From Propionibacteriaceae bacterium AM104-82 (GTDB lineage Bacteria; Actinomycetota; Actinomycetes; Propionibacteriales; Propionibacteriaceae), in contig JAQDQK010000007.1 of the NCBI GenBank assembly GCA_027658995.1, positions 17,675 through 81,674 on the forward strand: a stretch of DNA of 64,000 nt. The letters are read 5' to 3'. Position 1 is the first letter of the stretch. Every line of letters begins with the position of its first letter. Position numbers and translations under genes: made by a program. The notes under the pieces are model-generated. The model did no database searches. It was not told the origin of the DNA and worked only from the letters and a program-made list of their open reading frames with translations. Of this stretch, positions 1 to 8,363 are shown piece after piece.

Positions 1-2
1 GC

Positions 3-2615
3 GCGCAGGACCCCGGCTTCGAGCAGTCACTCACCCCGTTCGACCGGCGGGCGATCGTCACGCAGACCCAGTCGGACGCCCGGTTCGCCGACACGCCGCT
101 CCAGGTGACCCGACTCGCGCTCTCCACGCTCGGCGCCTGGCTGACCTGGGCGGGATTCTGGGACGGCGCCGTCAACGTGATGTCCTACCGGCACGAGGCC
201 GAGATGGGCCGCGACAGTTACGTGCGCGTCGCCTACCCCGGCTTCCTGTTCCCGTTCGGGCACCGGTGCCTGCTCGTCAAGATCACCGAACGCAAGGTCC
301 GGCACCGCGACGAGCCGGTCGCCTACCTCTGGCAGCGCTGGTTCATCATCATCCGCGAGCCCACCAAGAGCTACCCGGAGGGCCACCGCGACCTGCCGTT
401 CGCCGAGGTCACCGTCGGCCCGCCTGTGACGCCGAACATCAACACCCCCGCCGACCCGTCCTACCCGTTCGTCGTCGAGCGACTTGGCGAGCCCTACCCG
501 TTCACGCTCACCAGCACCGACCGGTCGGGCGCGACGCAGAGTTGGGCAGCGCCCCTGGTGTTCGTCCAGGTCGTCGCCGAGGCGGGCACCGACCTGATCT
601 TCCCGCTGCACCCCGAGTTGGCCTCGGGCACCTACGTGCCGGTCCAGGAGATCCCCGGCCGCGGCCAGTCGGTGGCCCTCGCCCGGCCCGTGAAGCTGGG
701 CGACACGAGCGTCGAGATCGCCACCATGACCTTCGACGGCGACATCGACGGCCCGACGTCGCGCCCCAGGATGGTCGAGGTCAAGGGCGTGCTGCCGCCG
801 ATGCGGCAGTTGAGCCCGTCCGCCCCGACGGTGTCGATGCGCTACTCGCCGCACTTCCTCGCCGACGGGCTGCCCGACCGCGCACCCGGGCAGCCGCCCG
901 TCGCCGGCCCCAACGCCGGGGAGGTGCTCCTTGACCTCGTCTCGGGCGCCGCCATGGACTTCGGCTCCGGATCGGAACGCTCCGGCGGCTTCGTGTCCCC
1001 GAGCCTCGACGTCAAGGGGCTCTCCCGCTCGCTCGGCACCGTCGGCGCCGACGCAGACGGGCTGGCAGACGGCGCCTTCAACCCGTCGCAGTTCTTCGGG
1101 CCGACGCTGCTGCCACGCCTGTTCGGCCTGTTCAACCTCACCGACATCCTCGCCGCCACAGGGCTGGGCGAGGTGCCCGCCTTCGTCTCGGACGCGGCGG
1201 GCGCGCTGACCACCCTGACGTCGGGCCTGACCGCCCTGACGGAGGAACTCGGCGACGCCGCCGCCCGACTCGACGGCGACGTCGCGGATGCGGCGCACGC
1301 GGGCGCCGGTGCGGTGGCGACCGCGGCACGCGACGCGCTTGCCGCGCAGGCCGCGCCGGTCACCGCGGCGGTCGCGGCCCTGCGCACAAGCCTCGAGGGG
1401 CTCCCCGGCACCGCGGCGGCGGTCCCGGACGACGCCGCCGCCCTCGTCGCGGCGCTGGACGGCGCCGCCGGTTCGCTCGGCCTGCCCGGCATCCCGGCGG
1501 CCGTCCGCGCCCGACTCACCGGGGCGTTCGACGCGCTGCGACCCCCGCTCGCCACCGCCGCCGACGTCGCCGCCCTGATGCGCGACGCCGCGGCAGGCCG
1601 CGTCACGGCGCGCCTGAAATGGAGCCCTGAGATCCTGCCCTGGGGCATCGGCGGCATCGAACGCATCTTCGACCCGCTCGACCGGCACGGGTTGCGCATC
1701 GACGTGGTCGTCCAGGCGTTCACCGACGCCGCCCCGAAGGTCGACGTGACCGCCGAGATCGCCAACTTCAACCTCAACCTGATCGGCGCGGGCGACTCCG
1801 GCCTGATGCAACTCAAGTTCCGGCGGATCGGGTTCCACGCCGGGTCCGCAGGCAAGCCGGAGGTCGACGTCGTCTTCGGCGGCATCGCGTTCCTCGGGCC
1901 GCTCGCCTTCGTCGACACGCTCCGCTCCCTGATCCCCTTCGACGGCTTCTCCGACCCGCCCTTCGTGGACGTGAAACCCGAGGGTGTCACCGCGGGCTTC
2001 GACCTTGCCCTGCCCAACGTCGGGGTCGGCGTCTTCAGCCTCGAGAACATCACGCTCGGCGCCGACGCGCGGGTCCCGTTCCTCGGTGACGCGCTCACCG
2101 TCGGCTTCCACTTCTGCGCAAAGGACGCGCCGTTCCGGCTCACCGTGATGTGCGTCGGGGGCGGCGGATGGCTGGAACTGCGGGCCGCCCCCAAGGGGCT
2201 CGTCCTGCTGGAACTCGGCCTCGAGGCGGCCGCGAGCCTGTCGGTTGACCTGGGCGTCGCCTCCGGCTCGGTCTCCATCGCCGTCGGTGCCTATCTGAGG
2301 CTTGAGGGCGACGGCGGCAAGTTCACCGCCTACTTCCGGATCCGCGGAGAGGTCGACGTGCTCGGCCTGATCTCCGCCTCCATCACGCTCGAACTGTCGC
2401 TGACCTACGACTTCGCTACCGACAAACTGCACGGCCGGGCGTCGCTGGTGGTGGAGGTCGAGGTGTTCTTCTTCTCCGCCTCGGTGGAGATCGTGGTCGA
2501 GCGGCAACTGGCGGGCTCGCGCGGCGACCCGACCATGCGCGACACGCTGCCTCCCGACGCGGCCGGCGACAACGCCGACTGGGCCACCTACTGCAACGCC
2601 TTCGCTTCCCTCTAG
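3..2615 (+). CDS. Large uncharacterised protein, 5' end outside window
   Basis: The reading frame is open to the left edge, so the true start lies outside the window; 870 residues are visible. No known domain was recognised. The visible N-terminal third is a mixed alpha/beta region. A strongly Ala-rich, helical stretch follows (about visible residues 375-535). The last 300 residues look beta-rich, with alternating hydrophobic/polar strands and few charges, as in a beta-barrel or beta-groove fold. The gene ends 9 bp before the next large gene, whose SD (AGGAGG) overlaps this stop codon, so the two are almost certainly co-transcribed. Signal peptide status is unknown because the start is missing. 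That it is a real gene is well supported; its function is unknown. Confidence 0.85.
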   Translation, partial: AQDPGFEQSLTPFDRRAIVTQTQSDARFADTPLQVTRLALSTLGAWLTWAGFWDGAVNVMSYRHEAEMGRDSYVRVAYPGFLFPFGHRCLLVKITERKVRHRDEPVAYLWQRWFIIIREPTKSYPEGHRDLPFAEVTVGPPVTPNINTPADPSYPFVVERLGEPYPFTLTSTDRSGATQSWAAPLVFVQVVAEAGTDLIFPLHPELASGTYVPVQEIPGRGQSVALARPVKLGDTSVEIATMTFDGDIDGPTSRPRMVEVKGVLPPMRQLSPSAPTVSMRYSPHFLADGLPDRAPGQPPVAGPNAGEVLLDLVSGAAMDFGSGSERSGGFVSPSLDVKGLSRSLGTVGADADGLADGAFNPSQFFGPTLLPRLFGLFNLTDILAATGLGEVPAFVSDAAGALTTLTSGLTALTEELGDAAARLDGDVADAAHAGAGAVATAARDALAAQAAPVTAAVAALRTSLEGLPGTAAAVPDDAAALVAALDGAAGSLGLPGIPAAVRARLTGAFDALRPPLATAADVAALMRDAAAGRVTARLKWSPEILPWGIGGIERIFDPLDRHGLRIDVVVQAFTDAAPKVDVTAEIANFNLNLIGAGDSGLMQLKFRRIGFHAGSAGKPEVDVVFGGIAFLGPLAFVDTLRSLIPFDGFSDPPFVDVKPEGVTAGFDLALPNVGVGVFSLENITLGADARVPFLGDALTVGFHFCAKDAPFRLTVMCVGGGGWLELRAAPKGLVLLELGLEAAASLSVDLGVASGSVSIAVGAYLRLEGDGGKFTAYFRIRGEVDVLGLISASITLELSLTYDFATDKLHGRASLVVEVEVFFFSASVEIVVERQLAGSRGDPTMRDTLPPDAAGDNADWATYCNAFASL

Positions 2616-2624
2616 GAGGACACC

Positions 2625-5600
2625 GTGCCAACAACAGTCATGGCGACGGCGCTGCCGTACTCCCTCGCCAAGGACGCCCCGTTCCAGGTCAGCGTCTTCT
2701 TCACCCACAAGCTCACCGGCGACGGGGCGACGCTTGCCGACTACCCGTCGGCGCTGAACTGGGTCGACGTCCTGGCAGGGGCGCGGCTCACGCTGACGAT
2801 CGGCGCGACCTCGGCCGCGCTGCAGATCGTCTCGGCGCCCGACGCATCGGCCTGGCGGTCGCTGCTGCCGGGCAGCGTCCCGGTCGCGCCGTTCCCCGCT
2901 CCCCAACTCGCCGCCTCGACCATCCGCAGCAACCCCGCGAGCCGGATGAGCGAGCCCGCCATCGACGTCGCGCTCGCGGCCATCAACGCCTCCCCGGGGC
3001 TCCGTCCGAGGGTGTGGGGCACGCCGCTCGCGGAGGCCGTCATCACCACCATCGCGGGCCTCGACCCGAACGGCCCCGTCGCGGGGCTGCTGCACCGCGC
3101 GCGACGCCGCGGAGACCAGGCGCTGCTGGCGCGACGCGTCGCGGACGCGCTGGCCACCATCGGCCCGCTCGACGGCGTCACGATCGGTCGGGAACGCGGC
3201 CACGAGCCGCCGCACGAGGTCCAGCCACTGGCACCCGACTCCGCCCTCGACGGCATCCTCGGCGACCGGGACGCAGACCGCCGCGTCTCGGCCGCCCTCG
3301 ACGGCCTGCTCGGCCAGGACCTGACGGGCCAACCCGAACTCCGGCTGCTCACCGACGCGCACGCGATGGGCCGCTACTACGAGCCCGGCCCGGCGGCGGC
3401 CGCTGCCGGGCCGCGTCCCGAGCCTCCCCAGCACGACTTCCACGCGCGCGTCGCCTCGTTCGGTTCGACCCCCGCGCTGCTGCGCGCGCTCGGCCTGGTC
3501 GTCGACGTGACGCTCGCCGACCAGGCGGCCATGCAGGCTCTCACGCAGGCGACCGAGATCGGCGTCGTCCTCGAAGGGATGCCCGACGATGTCGAGGTCA
3601 TCCCCGCCCGACCGACCAAGGTGGAGGTCGACGGGGAGGCGTTCCGTGCCGCGTCGAGCCCTGCCTGGACCCGCGGCGCGCTTCCGCTCGGCGAGCCCGA
3701 CTGGGTGCTGCTGGACACCGACCCGGACGCGGGCGGCCTCAAGCTCGAGCAGTACCTGCGCGACCTGCCCCGCCAACTGGCCTCGGAACTCAACGGCGAC
3801 GCGGCGACAGCGGCGCCCGCCACGATCCGCTCGACCGGGTTCGCGATCGCGCGCACCAACCGCGCCGACGTCACCCGCCAACGCCTCCAGGCCGCGGAGG
3901 CGCTGCCGACCGACGGGCGGGCGCTGGTGCTCGACGACGTGGTGCGCGGCTACCGCCTCGAGGTCTGGGACGACGCGACCAGCACCTGGCACAGCCTGCA
4001 CCGCCGCCGCGTCGACGTGACCGCGCCAGACGGCGCCACCGTGCTGAACGATGCCCCCGACGTCGGCTTCCTGCAGGCCTCCGGCCTCAACCGGCGCGAC
4101 GGAAGCGACGACCTCTACCTGCACGAGGTGATCGCGGGCTGGGACGGCTGGTCCCTCTCGGCCCCGCGCCCAGGCCTGACCGCGGAACGGGTCACCGACC
4201 CGGCCCCCGGCGAGGCGACCGAGCGGATGGTCGAGACCCCGAGCGACGCGCCGCTCGACGGCGCCCGCATCGTCAGCCGGGTCGAACCAGGCTCGCTGCC
4301 CCGGCTGCGGTACGGCACCTCGTACAGCTTCCGCGTGCTGGCCGTCGACCTGGCAGGCAACTCCTACCCGGTCGTGGAGCCGGCCCCTGTTGTCGAGCCG
4401 CTCCCGCCCGAGCGACTCCCCGGCCATCTGAAGCGGCTCCGCGACCAGTTCGAGCGGCTCGACCGCGGCGGCGTGGCCGACAAGCTGCGCAGGTCCCGAC
4501 CCGCCAGGGCCGCAGATGGAATCGACGTGGACGACCTGCAGCGGGCCCTTGGCACCGGCGACCGCGACATCGACGCGATCACCGGCGTCCTGTTCGGCGC
4601 CGTCGGACCCGTGACGGCCGCCCGGGAGAGGGCCATCGTGCTGCCCCAGGTGCCCGGCGACCGCCCGATCCGGGTGCGGCCGAACCTGGACGAGCTGGGC
4701 AGGAAGCTCAAGCGCAAGGTTCCCGGCCGGCACCCGGTGGACGACCCGCCCGTGGTCGAACCGGAGCCGCCCGGCGCTCCGCCCGGCCCGAGGGTCACGG
4801 TGACGCTTCCGAGGCCGTACCTGCGCTGGGAGCCGGTCGGCTCACCCGTGGTGGTCGCGCGCTCCGAACTGGACCCGGGAGAACAGTTGGCCGTCCTCGT
4901 GGTGCGCTCCGGGCCTGGCCAGCGGGACCGGTCGGAGCGTCACCTGGCGCCCCCGAAGGCGACGCAGTTCGAGGCCGAGACCGTCGGCCTGTTCGACGCG
5001 GCCATCGGCACGGGAGACGCCGCTGAGATCCGCCGCCTGTACGCGGTCGCGCTCGCCGAGCGGGGCACGCTGCTCGACTCCCACCGGCCGAGCCTCACCG
5101 ACCCGAACGTGCTGACCGAGCAGCCCCAGATGCGGCTCGCGAGCAGGCCTGGAGCCGACCCTGCGCAGCCGAGTCTGGACGACCTCGCCGCCGACCGCGG
5201 CAGGCCCTTCGCCGAGGGCCAGTACGTCGTCCACGACGTCGACCAGCTGACCCTCCCCTACCTGCCCGAGCCGTTCGCCGACGGCGCCTCGCTCGTGTTC
5301 TACCACGCGGGTGAGGAGCACCTCCTCGACGACCCCAACGCGCTGCAGGTCCTCCGGTTGCCGTATCCCGGCGTCTGGCCGAGCCGGGAACCGCTGCGGC
5401 TGGTGCTGGAGCGCGGCGATGCCTTCGACGCCCGGGCCGACGGCAACGCCGTGCGGGTCACGCTGCCGCCCGGGGAGCAGTACCGGGCGACCCTCGCGTC
5501 GACGCTCCCCCAGGACGCACTCAAGCTCTTCGGGCTGTGGCGCTCGATCCTCGCGGGGAGCGTCGACGAATCCGACGGCTACACCACAGACGAACTGACG

Positions 5601-7286
5601 ACGCTGGTGCGCCTGCAGCGCGCCGCCACGTCGGGCTGGCTGTGGTGGCTCACCCCAGGCACCCCCCTGCGACTGGTGCACGCGGTCCCCGCCCCGGCAC
5701 AGGTGCCACAACTCCGGGATCTGCGGATCCTGGCCCGCCCGAAGGACCGGGGCGTGGTCGCGCTCGCCGGGGTCGTCGAGGTGCACGGCCCAAGCACCGA
5801 CCAACTCGTGGTCCGGGCCGACTGGACCGAGCGCCGCGACGACCCGACGCAGCCTGCACCGGAGACGGTGACCCGATCCGACATCGTGGTGCGCTCCGGC
5901 GTCCCCGAGAACGAGCGCACGGGCGTGCTGCACCTGATCGACTGGAGCGACTCGAGCGGCGCCGGGCTGGCCGTCCACCGCGCGATCCAGAACTTCCCCG
6001 ACACGCACCGCCGCGTCGTGACCTACCACCCGGGAGGCACCACCCGGTACGCCGAGTACTTCGCGCCGGACGAACTGCCCGCAACGCCCGAGACCGGCGA
6101 CCCCGTCACGCTCGACATCCCCTCATCGGCGAGGCCGGCGGCCCCGACGGTGCTCGACACCGTTCCGCTGCTGCGCTGGGACGACGAGGCGGAACCGGCG
6201 ACGCCGTTCGGATGGCTGCGCACCCGGGGTTCGGGGGTGCGGGTCTGGCTGGACCGGCCCTGGTTCTCCTCCGGGGACGGGGAACTGCTCGGGGTGGTCG
6301 TCTTCGACCCGACCCACTCGGTGCGCGAGGCGGGAGCCTGGGTCAGCAGGCCCAACGTGCCCGAGCCGCCCGACGAGGCGACAAGCCTGTGGGCCGTCGA
6401 CCCGATCCAGCAGCGCGGCGGACGCACCTCCGGGGCGACGGTTCCGCCGCTGCTCGGCAGGGAACACGTCCTCCTCGACACCCTCTCCGCGCTATGGGCA
6501 GGGCCGCTCGGCATCACGCCGCCCATGATCGGCGGAAGCGCCGACGGGTGGCCGCGCGGCGCAGGGCTCCCGGTGGCCGCCTCGCCCGAACTCGTCCTGC
6601 GGGACGTGCACGGCTCCCCCACCGTCCGGGTGATCGGCTACGAGCCGGAGTACGACCCGGAGACGCGACGGTGGTTCGTCGACATCGCGCTGCAGAACGC
6701 GCCGGTCGCCTCGCCGTTCCTCCGGCTGGCGGTCGTGCGCTGGCAGCCCAACTCGCTGCCGGGCTGCGAGGTGTCGGGCGTGGCAGTGACGGGGTGGACC
6801 CAGCCGTTGCCCGAGCGCCGGCTGAGCGTCAGTCGCCCGGACGCGGCGACGGTGCAGGTCACCGTCTCCGGCGTGACGGCCAGGCTGAGGCCAGGCACGG
6901 ACGTCCGGGAACTGCCGGGCGGCCTGATCGGCCCCGACGCGCCGACCGGCGAGGAGGCGGCCGCGGCGGCCCGACTGCTGCGGTCCCGCACGATGCTCGC
7001 CCGACTGGAGCAACGGCCCGACGGCGCGGGCGACCTGGACTGGTCACCCGTCGCCTACGCGAACCTGGTGCCGGTGCACGTTGACGAGGGCGGCACGCAG
7101 GAGGCGACCTGGGCGGGGACGATCCGGATCCCTGACGCGACGCCCATCGACCTGCGCCGCCCCGGCGGGCCCGAGTCGACCTGGCGGGTCGTCGTCGAGG
7201 AGCAGGAGTTGCTCGACGCGGACTCGACCGACGGCATGGAGCGCCTGATCGGGCGCCTGGTCTACGCCGATCACGTCGCCGTGTGA
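2625..7286 (+). CDS. Giant (1553 aa) uncharacterised protein paired with upstream gene
   Basis: The GTG start at 2625 is preceded at good spacing by AGGAGG (2615-2620). The protein has no N-terminal signal peptide and no obvious transmembrane helix. Around residues 560-585 a stretch containing RYGTSYSFRVLAVDLAGN resembles the end of a fibronectin-III-like beta-sandwich, and Pro/Arg-rich linkers follow (about 590-740). The rest is a long series of beta-rich segments without a recognised catalytic motif. It forms a two-gene unit with the preceding gene, and no other gene follows on this strand before the repeats at 7.3 kb. A cytoplasmic or non-classically exported scaffold-type protein is possible, but this is inference. 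Codon use matches its neighbours, so there is no sign of recent transfer. Confidence 0.9.
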   Translation: MPTTVMATALPYSLAKDAPFQVSVFFTHKLTGDGATLADYPSALNWVDVLAGARLTLTIGATSAALQIVSAPDASAWRSLLPGSVPVAPFPAPQLAASTIRSNPASRMSEPAIDVALAAINASPGLRPRVWGTPLAEAVITTIAGLDPNGPVAGLLHRARRRGDQALLARRVADALATIGPLDGVTIGRERGHEPPHEVQPLAPDSALDGILGDRDADRRVSAALDGLLGQDLTGQPELRLLTDAHAMGRYYEPGPAAAAAGPRPEPPQHDFHARVASFGSTPALLRALGLVVDVTLADQAAMQALTQATEIGVVLEGMPDDVEVIPARPTKVEVDGEAFRAASSPAWTRGALPLGEPDWVLLDTDPDAGGLKLEQYLRDLPRQLASELNGDAATAAPATIRSTGFAIARTNRADVTRQRLQAAEALPTDGRALVLDDVVRGYRLEVWDDATSTWHSLHRRRVDVTAPDGATVLNDAPDVGFLQASGLNRRDGSDDLYLHEVIAGWDGWSLSAPRPGLTAERVTDPAPGEATERMVETPSDAPLDGARIVSRVEPGSLPRLRYGTSYSFRVLAVDLAGNSYPVVEPAPVVEPLPPERLPGHLKRLRDQFERLDRGGVADKLRRSRPARAADGIDVDDLQRALGTGDRDIDAITGVLFGAVGPVTAARERAIVLPQVPGDRPIRVRPNLDELGRKLKRKVPGRHPVDDPPVVEPEPPGAPPGPRVTVTLPRPYLRWEPVGSPVVVARSELDPGEQLAVLVVRSGPGQRDRSERHLAPPKATQFEAETVGLFDAAIGTGDAAEIRRLYAVALAERGTLLDSHRPSLTDPNVLTEQPQMRLASRPGADPAQPSLDDLAADRGRPFAEGQYVVHDVDQLTLPYLPEPFADGASLVFYHAGEEHLLDDPNALQVLRLPYPGVWPSREPLRLVLERGDAFDARADGNAVRVTLPPGEQYRATLASTLPQDALKLFGLWRSILAGSVDESDGYTTDELTTLVRLQRAATSGWLWWLTPGTPLRLVHAVPAPAQVPQLRDLRILARPKDRGVVALAGVVEVHGPSTDQLVVRADWTERRDDPTQPAPETVTRSDIVVRSGVPENERTGVLHLIDWSDSSGAGLAVHRAIQNFPDTHRRVVTYHPGGTTRYAEYFAPDELPATPETGDPVTLDIPSSARPAAPTVLDTVPLLRWDDEAEPATPFGWLRTRGSGVRVWLDRPWFSSGDGELLGVVVFDPTHSVREAGAWVSRPNVPEPPDEATSLWAVDPIQQRGGRTSGATVPPLLGREHVLLDTLSALWAGPLGITPPMIGGSADGWPRGAGLPVAASPELVLRDVHGSPTVRVIGYEPEYDPETRRWFVDIALQNAPVASPFLRLAVVRWQPNSLPGCEVSGVAVTGWTQPLPERRLSVSRPDAATVQVTVSGVTARLRPGTDVRELPGGLIGPDAPTGEEAAAAARLLRSRTMLARLEQRPDGAGDLDWSPVAYANLVPVHVDEGGTQEATWAGTIRIPDATPIDLRRPGGPESTWRVVVEEQELLDADSTDGMERLIGRLVYADHVAV

Positions 7287-7322
7287 CGCCCCAGCCTCGG
7301 ACGGTGTGAGGCGGCCTGCTGG

Positions 7323-7454
7323 TTGGGCCATGGAGGGTGCGAAGCGACCTTCATCGGTCGAAACCACCCGCACCGCCGCGCGGACCGTGGACGGCCCCGG
7401 ATCACCAACAGCGGTTTCGATGCGGCGGCAGCGACTCGTCGCCGCGGTGGCTCA
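7323..7454 (+). repeat. 132-bp intergenic element, copy 1 of a tandem pair
   Basis: It begins TTGGGCC and ends GGCTCA, and is repeated 140 bp downstream at 7463. Shared internal blocks include GCGACCTTCATCGGTCGAAA and a GTTTCGA...GTCGCCGCGG right half. It lies between the giant gene's stop and the convergent GntR gene. A diverged copy in opposite orientation lies at 44382-44517. Confidence 0.7.
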
Positions 7455-7462
7455 GCCGCTGG

Positions 7463-7597
7463 TTGAGCCATGAAGGGCGCGAAGCGACCTTCATCGGTCG
7501 AAACCACCCTCACCGACAAGCAGACTGCGGACGGCCCCGGACCACCAACAGGGGGTTTCGACGCAGCGGCAGGCGACCCCGTCGCCGCGGTGGCTCA
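7463..7597 (+). repeat. 135-bp intergenic element, copy 2 of a tandem pair
   Basis: This is the second copy of the element at 7323-7454, with ends TTGAGCC and GGCTCA. Near its left end TGAAGGGCGC and GCGACCTTCA can fold into a short hairpin. It finishes 8 bp before the stop codon of the GntR gene. The 7287-7605 gap holds only these two copies. Confidence 0.7.
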
Positions 7598-7605
7598 CCT
7601 GTGCG

Positions 7606-8274
7606 TCAGTGCTGCTGGCCGAAGAGCAGGGTCATCGCGAGCCGCCTCGACGTCGCGACGTGGTGGTCGGCCAGGGACTTGGCGCGCGCCTCGTCCCCGT
7701 CGGCGATCGCGGCGGCGATCTCGTAGTGCTGCGCGCAGATCGTCGTGGCGTCGTCGTTCTGCTTGAACAGCCAACTCAGCCTGCTGCGCAGCGGGTCGAG
7801 CAGCGACGTGAGCAGGGCGTTGTGGCTCATCGCGACCAGTTGCATGTGGAACGCGGCGTTGCCCTCGGCGACCGCAGCGGTGTCCCCGGCGCGGACCGCG
7901 GCGCGCTCGGCCTCGACGATCTCGACCAGGCGGCGCTTCTCCTCCTCGGTGCCGTGGCGCAGCGCGAGGACCACCTCGTGCACCTCGAGCACCTCGCGGA
8001 TCTCGAAGATCTCGTGCAGGTCCTCCGGCACCAACTCCGTGACGATCGCCCCGCGGCGGGGCTGCAGCGTGATGAAGCCCTCGGTCGACAGGCCGGTCAG
8101 GGCCTCGCGGATCGGGATGCGCGAGATGCCAAGTTCCTCGGAGAGTTCGCGCTCCTTGATGCGCGATCCGGGCGGGTACTCCCCCGACGTGATCCGTTCG
8201 CGGATGTGGTCGCGGGCCCGCTCGGCCAACGTCCGCTGGGTCGCTCCCAGGTTCGTCGGGTTCTCACTCGTCAC
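7606..8274 (-). CDS. GntR/FadR-family transcriptional regulator (FCD domain)
   Basis: This is a 222-aa protein with an N-terminal winged helix-turn-helix (residues about 15-75, including the typical IKERELSEELGISRIPIREA segment) and an all-helical FCD effector domain (about 85-210). That layout and length are standard for FadR-subfamily GntR regulators, which bind DNA as dimers and respond to small carboxylates. The GTG start at 8274 begins VTSENP and gives the normal family length. The gene stands alone between the repeats and the helicase gene, 89 bp upstream on the same strand, so no target operon can be read from the context. The family assignment is firm; the ligand is unknown. Confidence 0.93.
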   Translation of the reverse strand: MTSENPTNLGATQRTLAERARDHIRERITSGEYPPGSRIKERELSEELGISRIPIREALTGLSTEGFITLQPRRGAIVTELVPEDLHEIFEIREVLEVHEVVLALRHGTEEEKRRLVEIVEAERAAVRAGDTAAVAEGNAAFHMQLVAMSHNALLTSLLDPLRSRLSWLFKQNDDATTICAQHYEIAAAIADGDEARAKSLADHHVATSRRLAMTLLFGQQH

Positions 8275-8363
8275 GCCTGCAGTATTCCACTGTCCCGTGC
8301 GGGGCGCTCCCAGGCTCAGCCGCGCGGCGCGCCGCGGGAGCCCTCTCAGGCCGGCGCCGACGA

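Noticed and set aside
27..4733. A 1568-codon open frame on the minus strand
   Set aside because: It runs opposite two better-supported co-oriented genes, has Arg/Gly/Val-rich low-quality composition and no SD or domain. Long antisense frames are a by-product of high GC. The same applies to 25039-28695 (+), 10375-12360 (+) and 40053-41297 (-).
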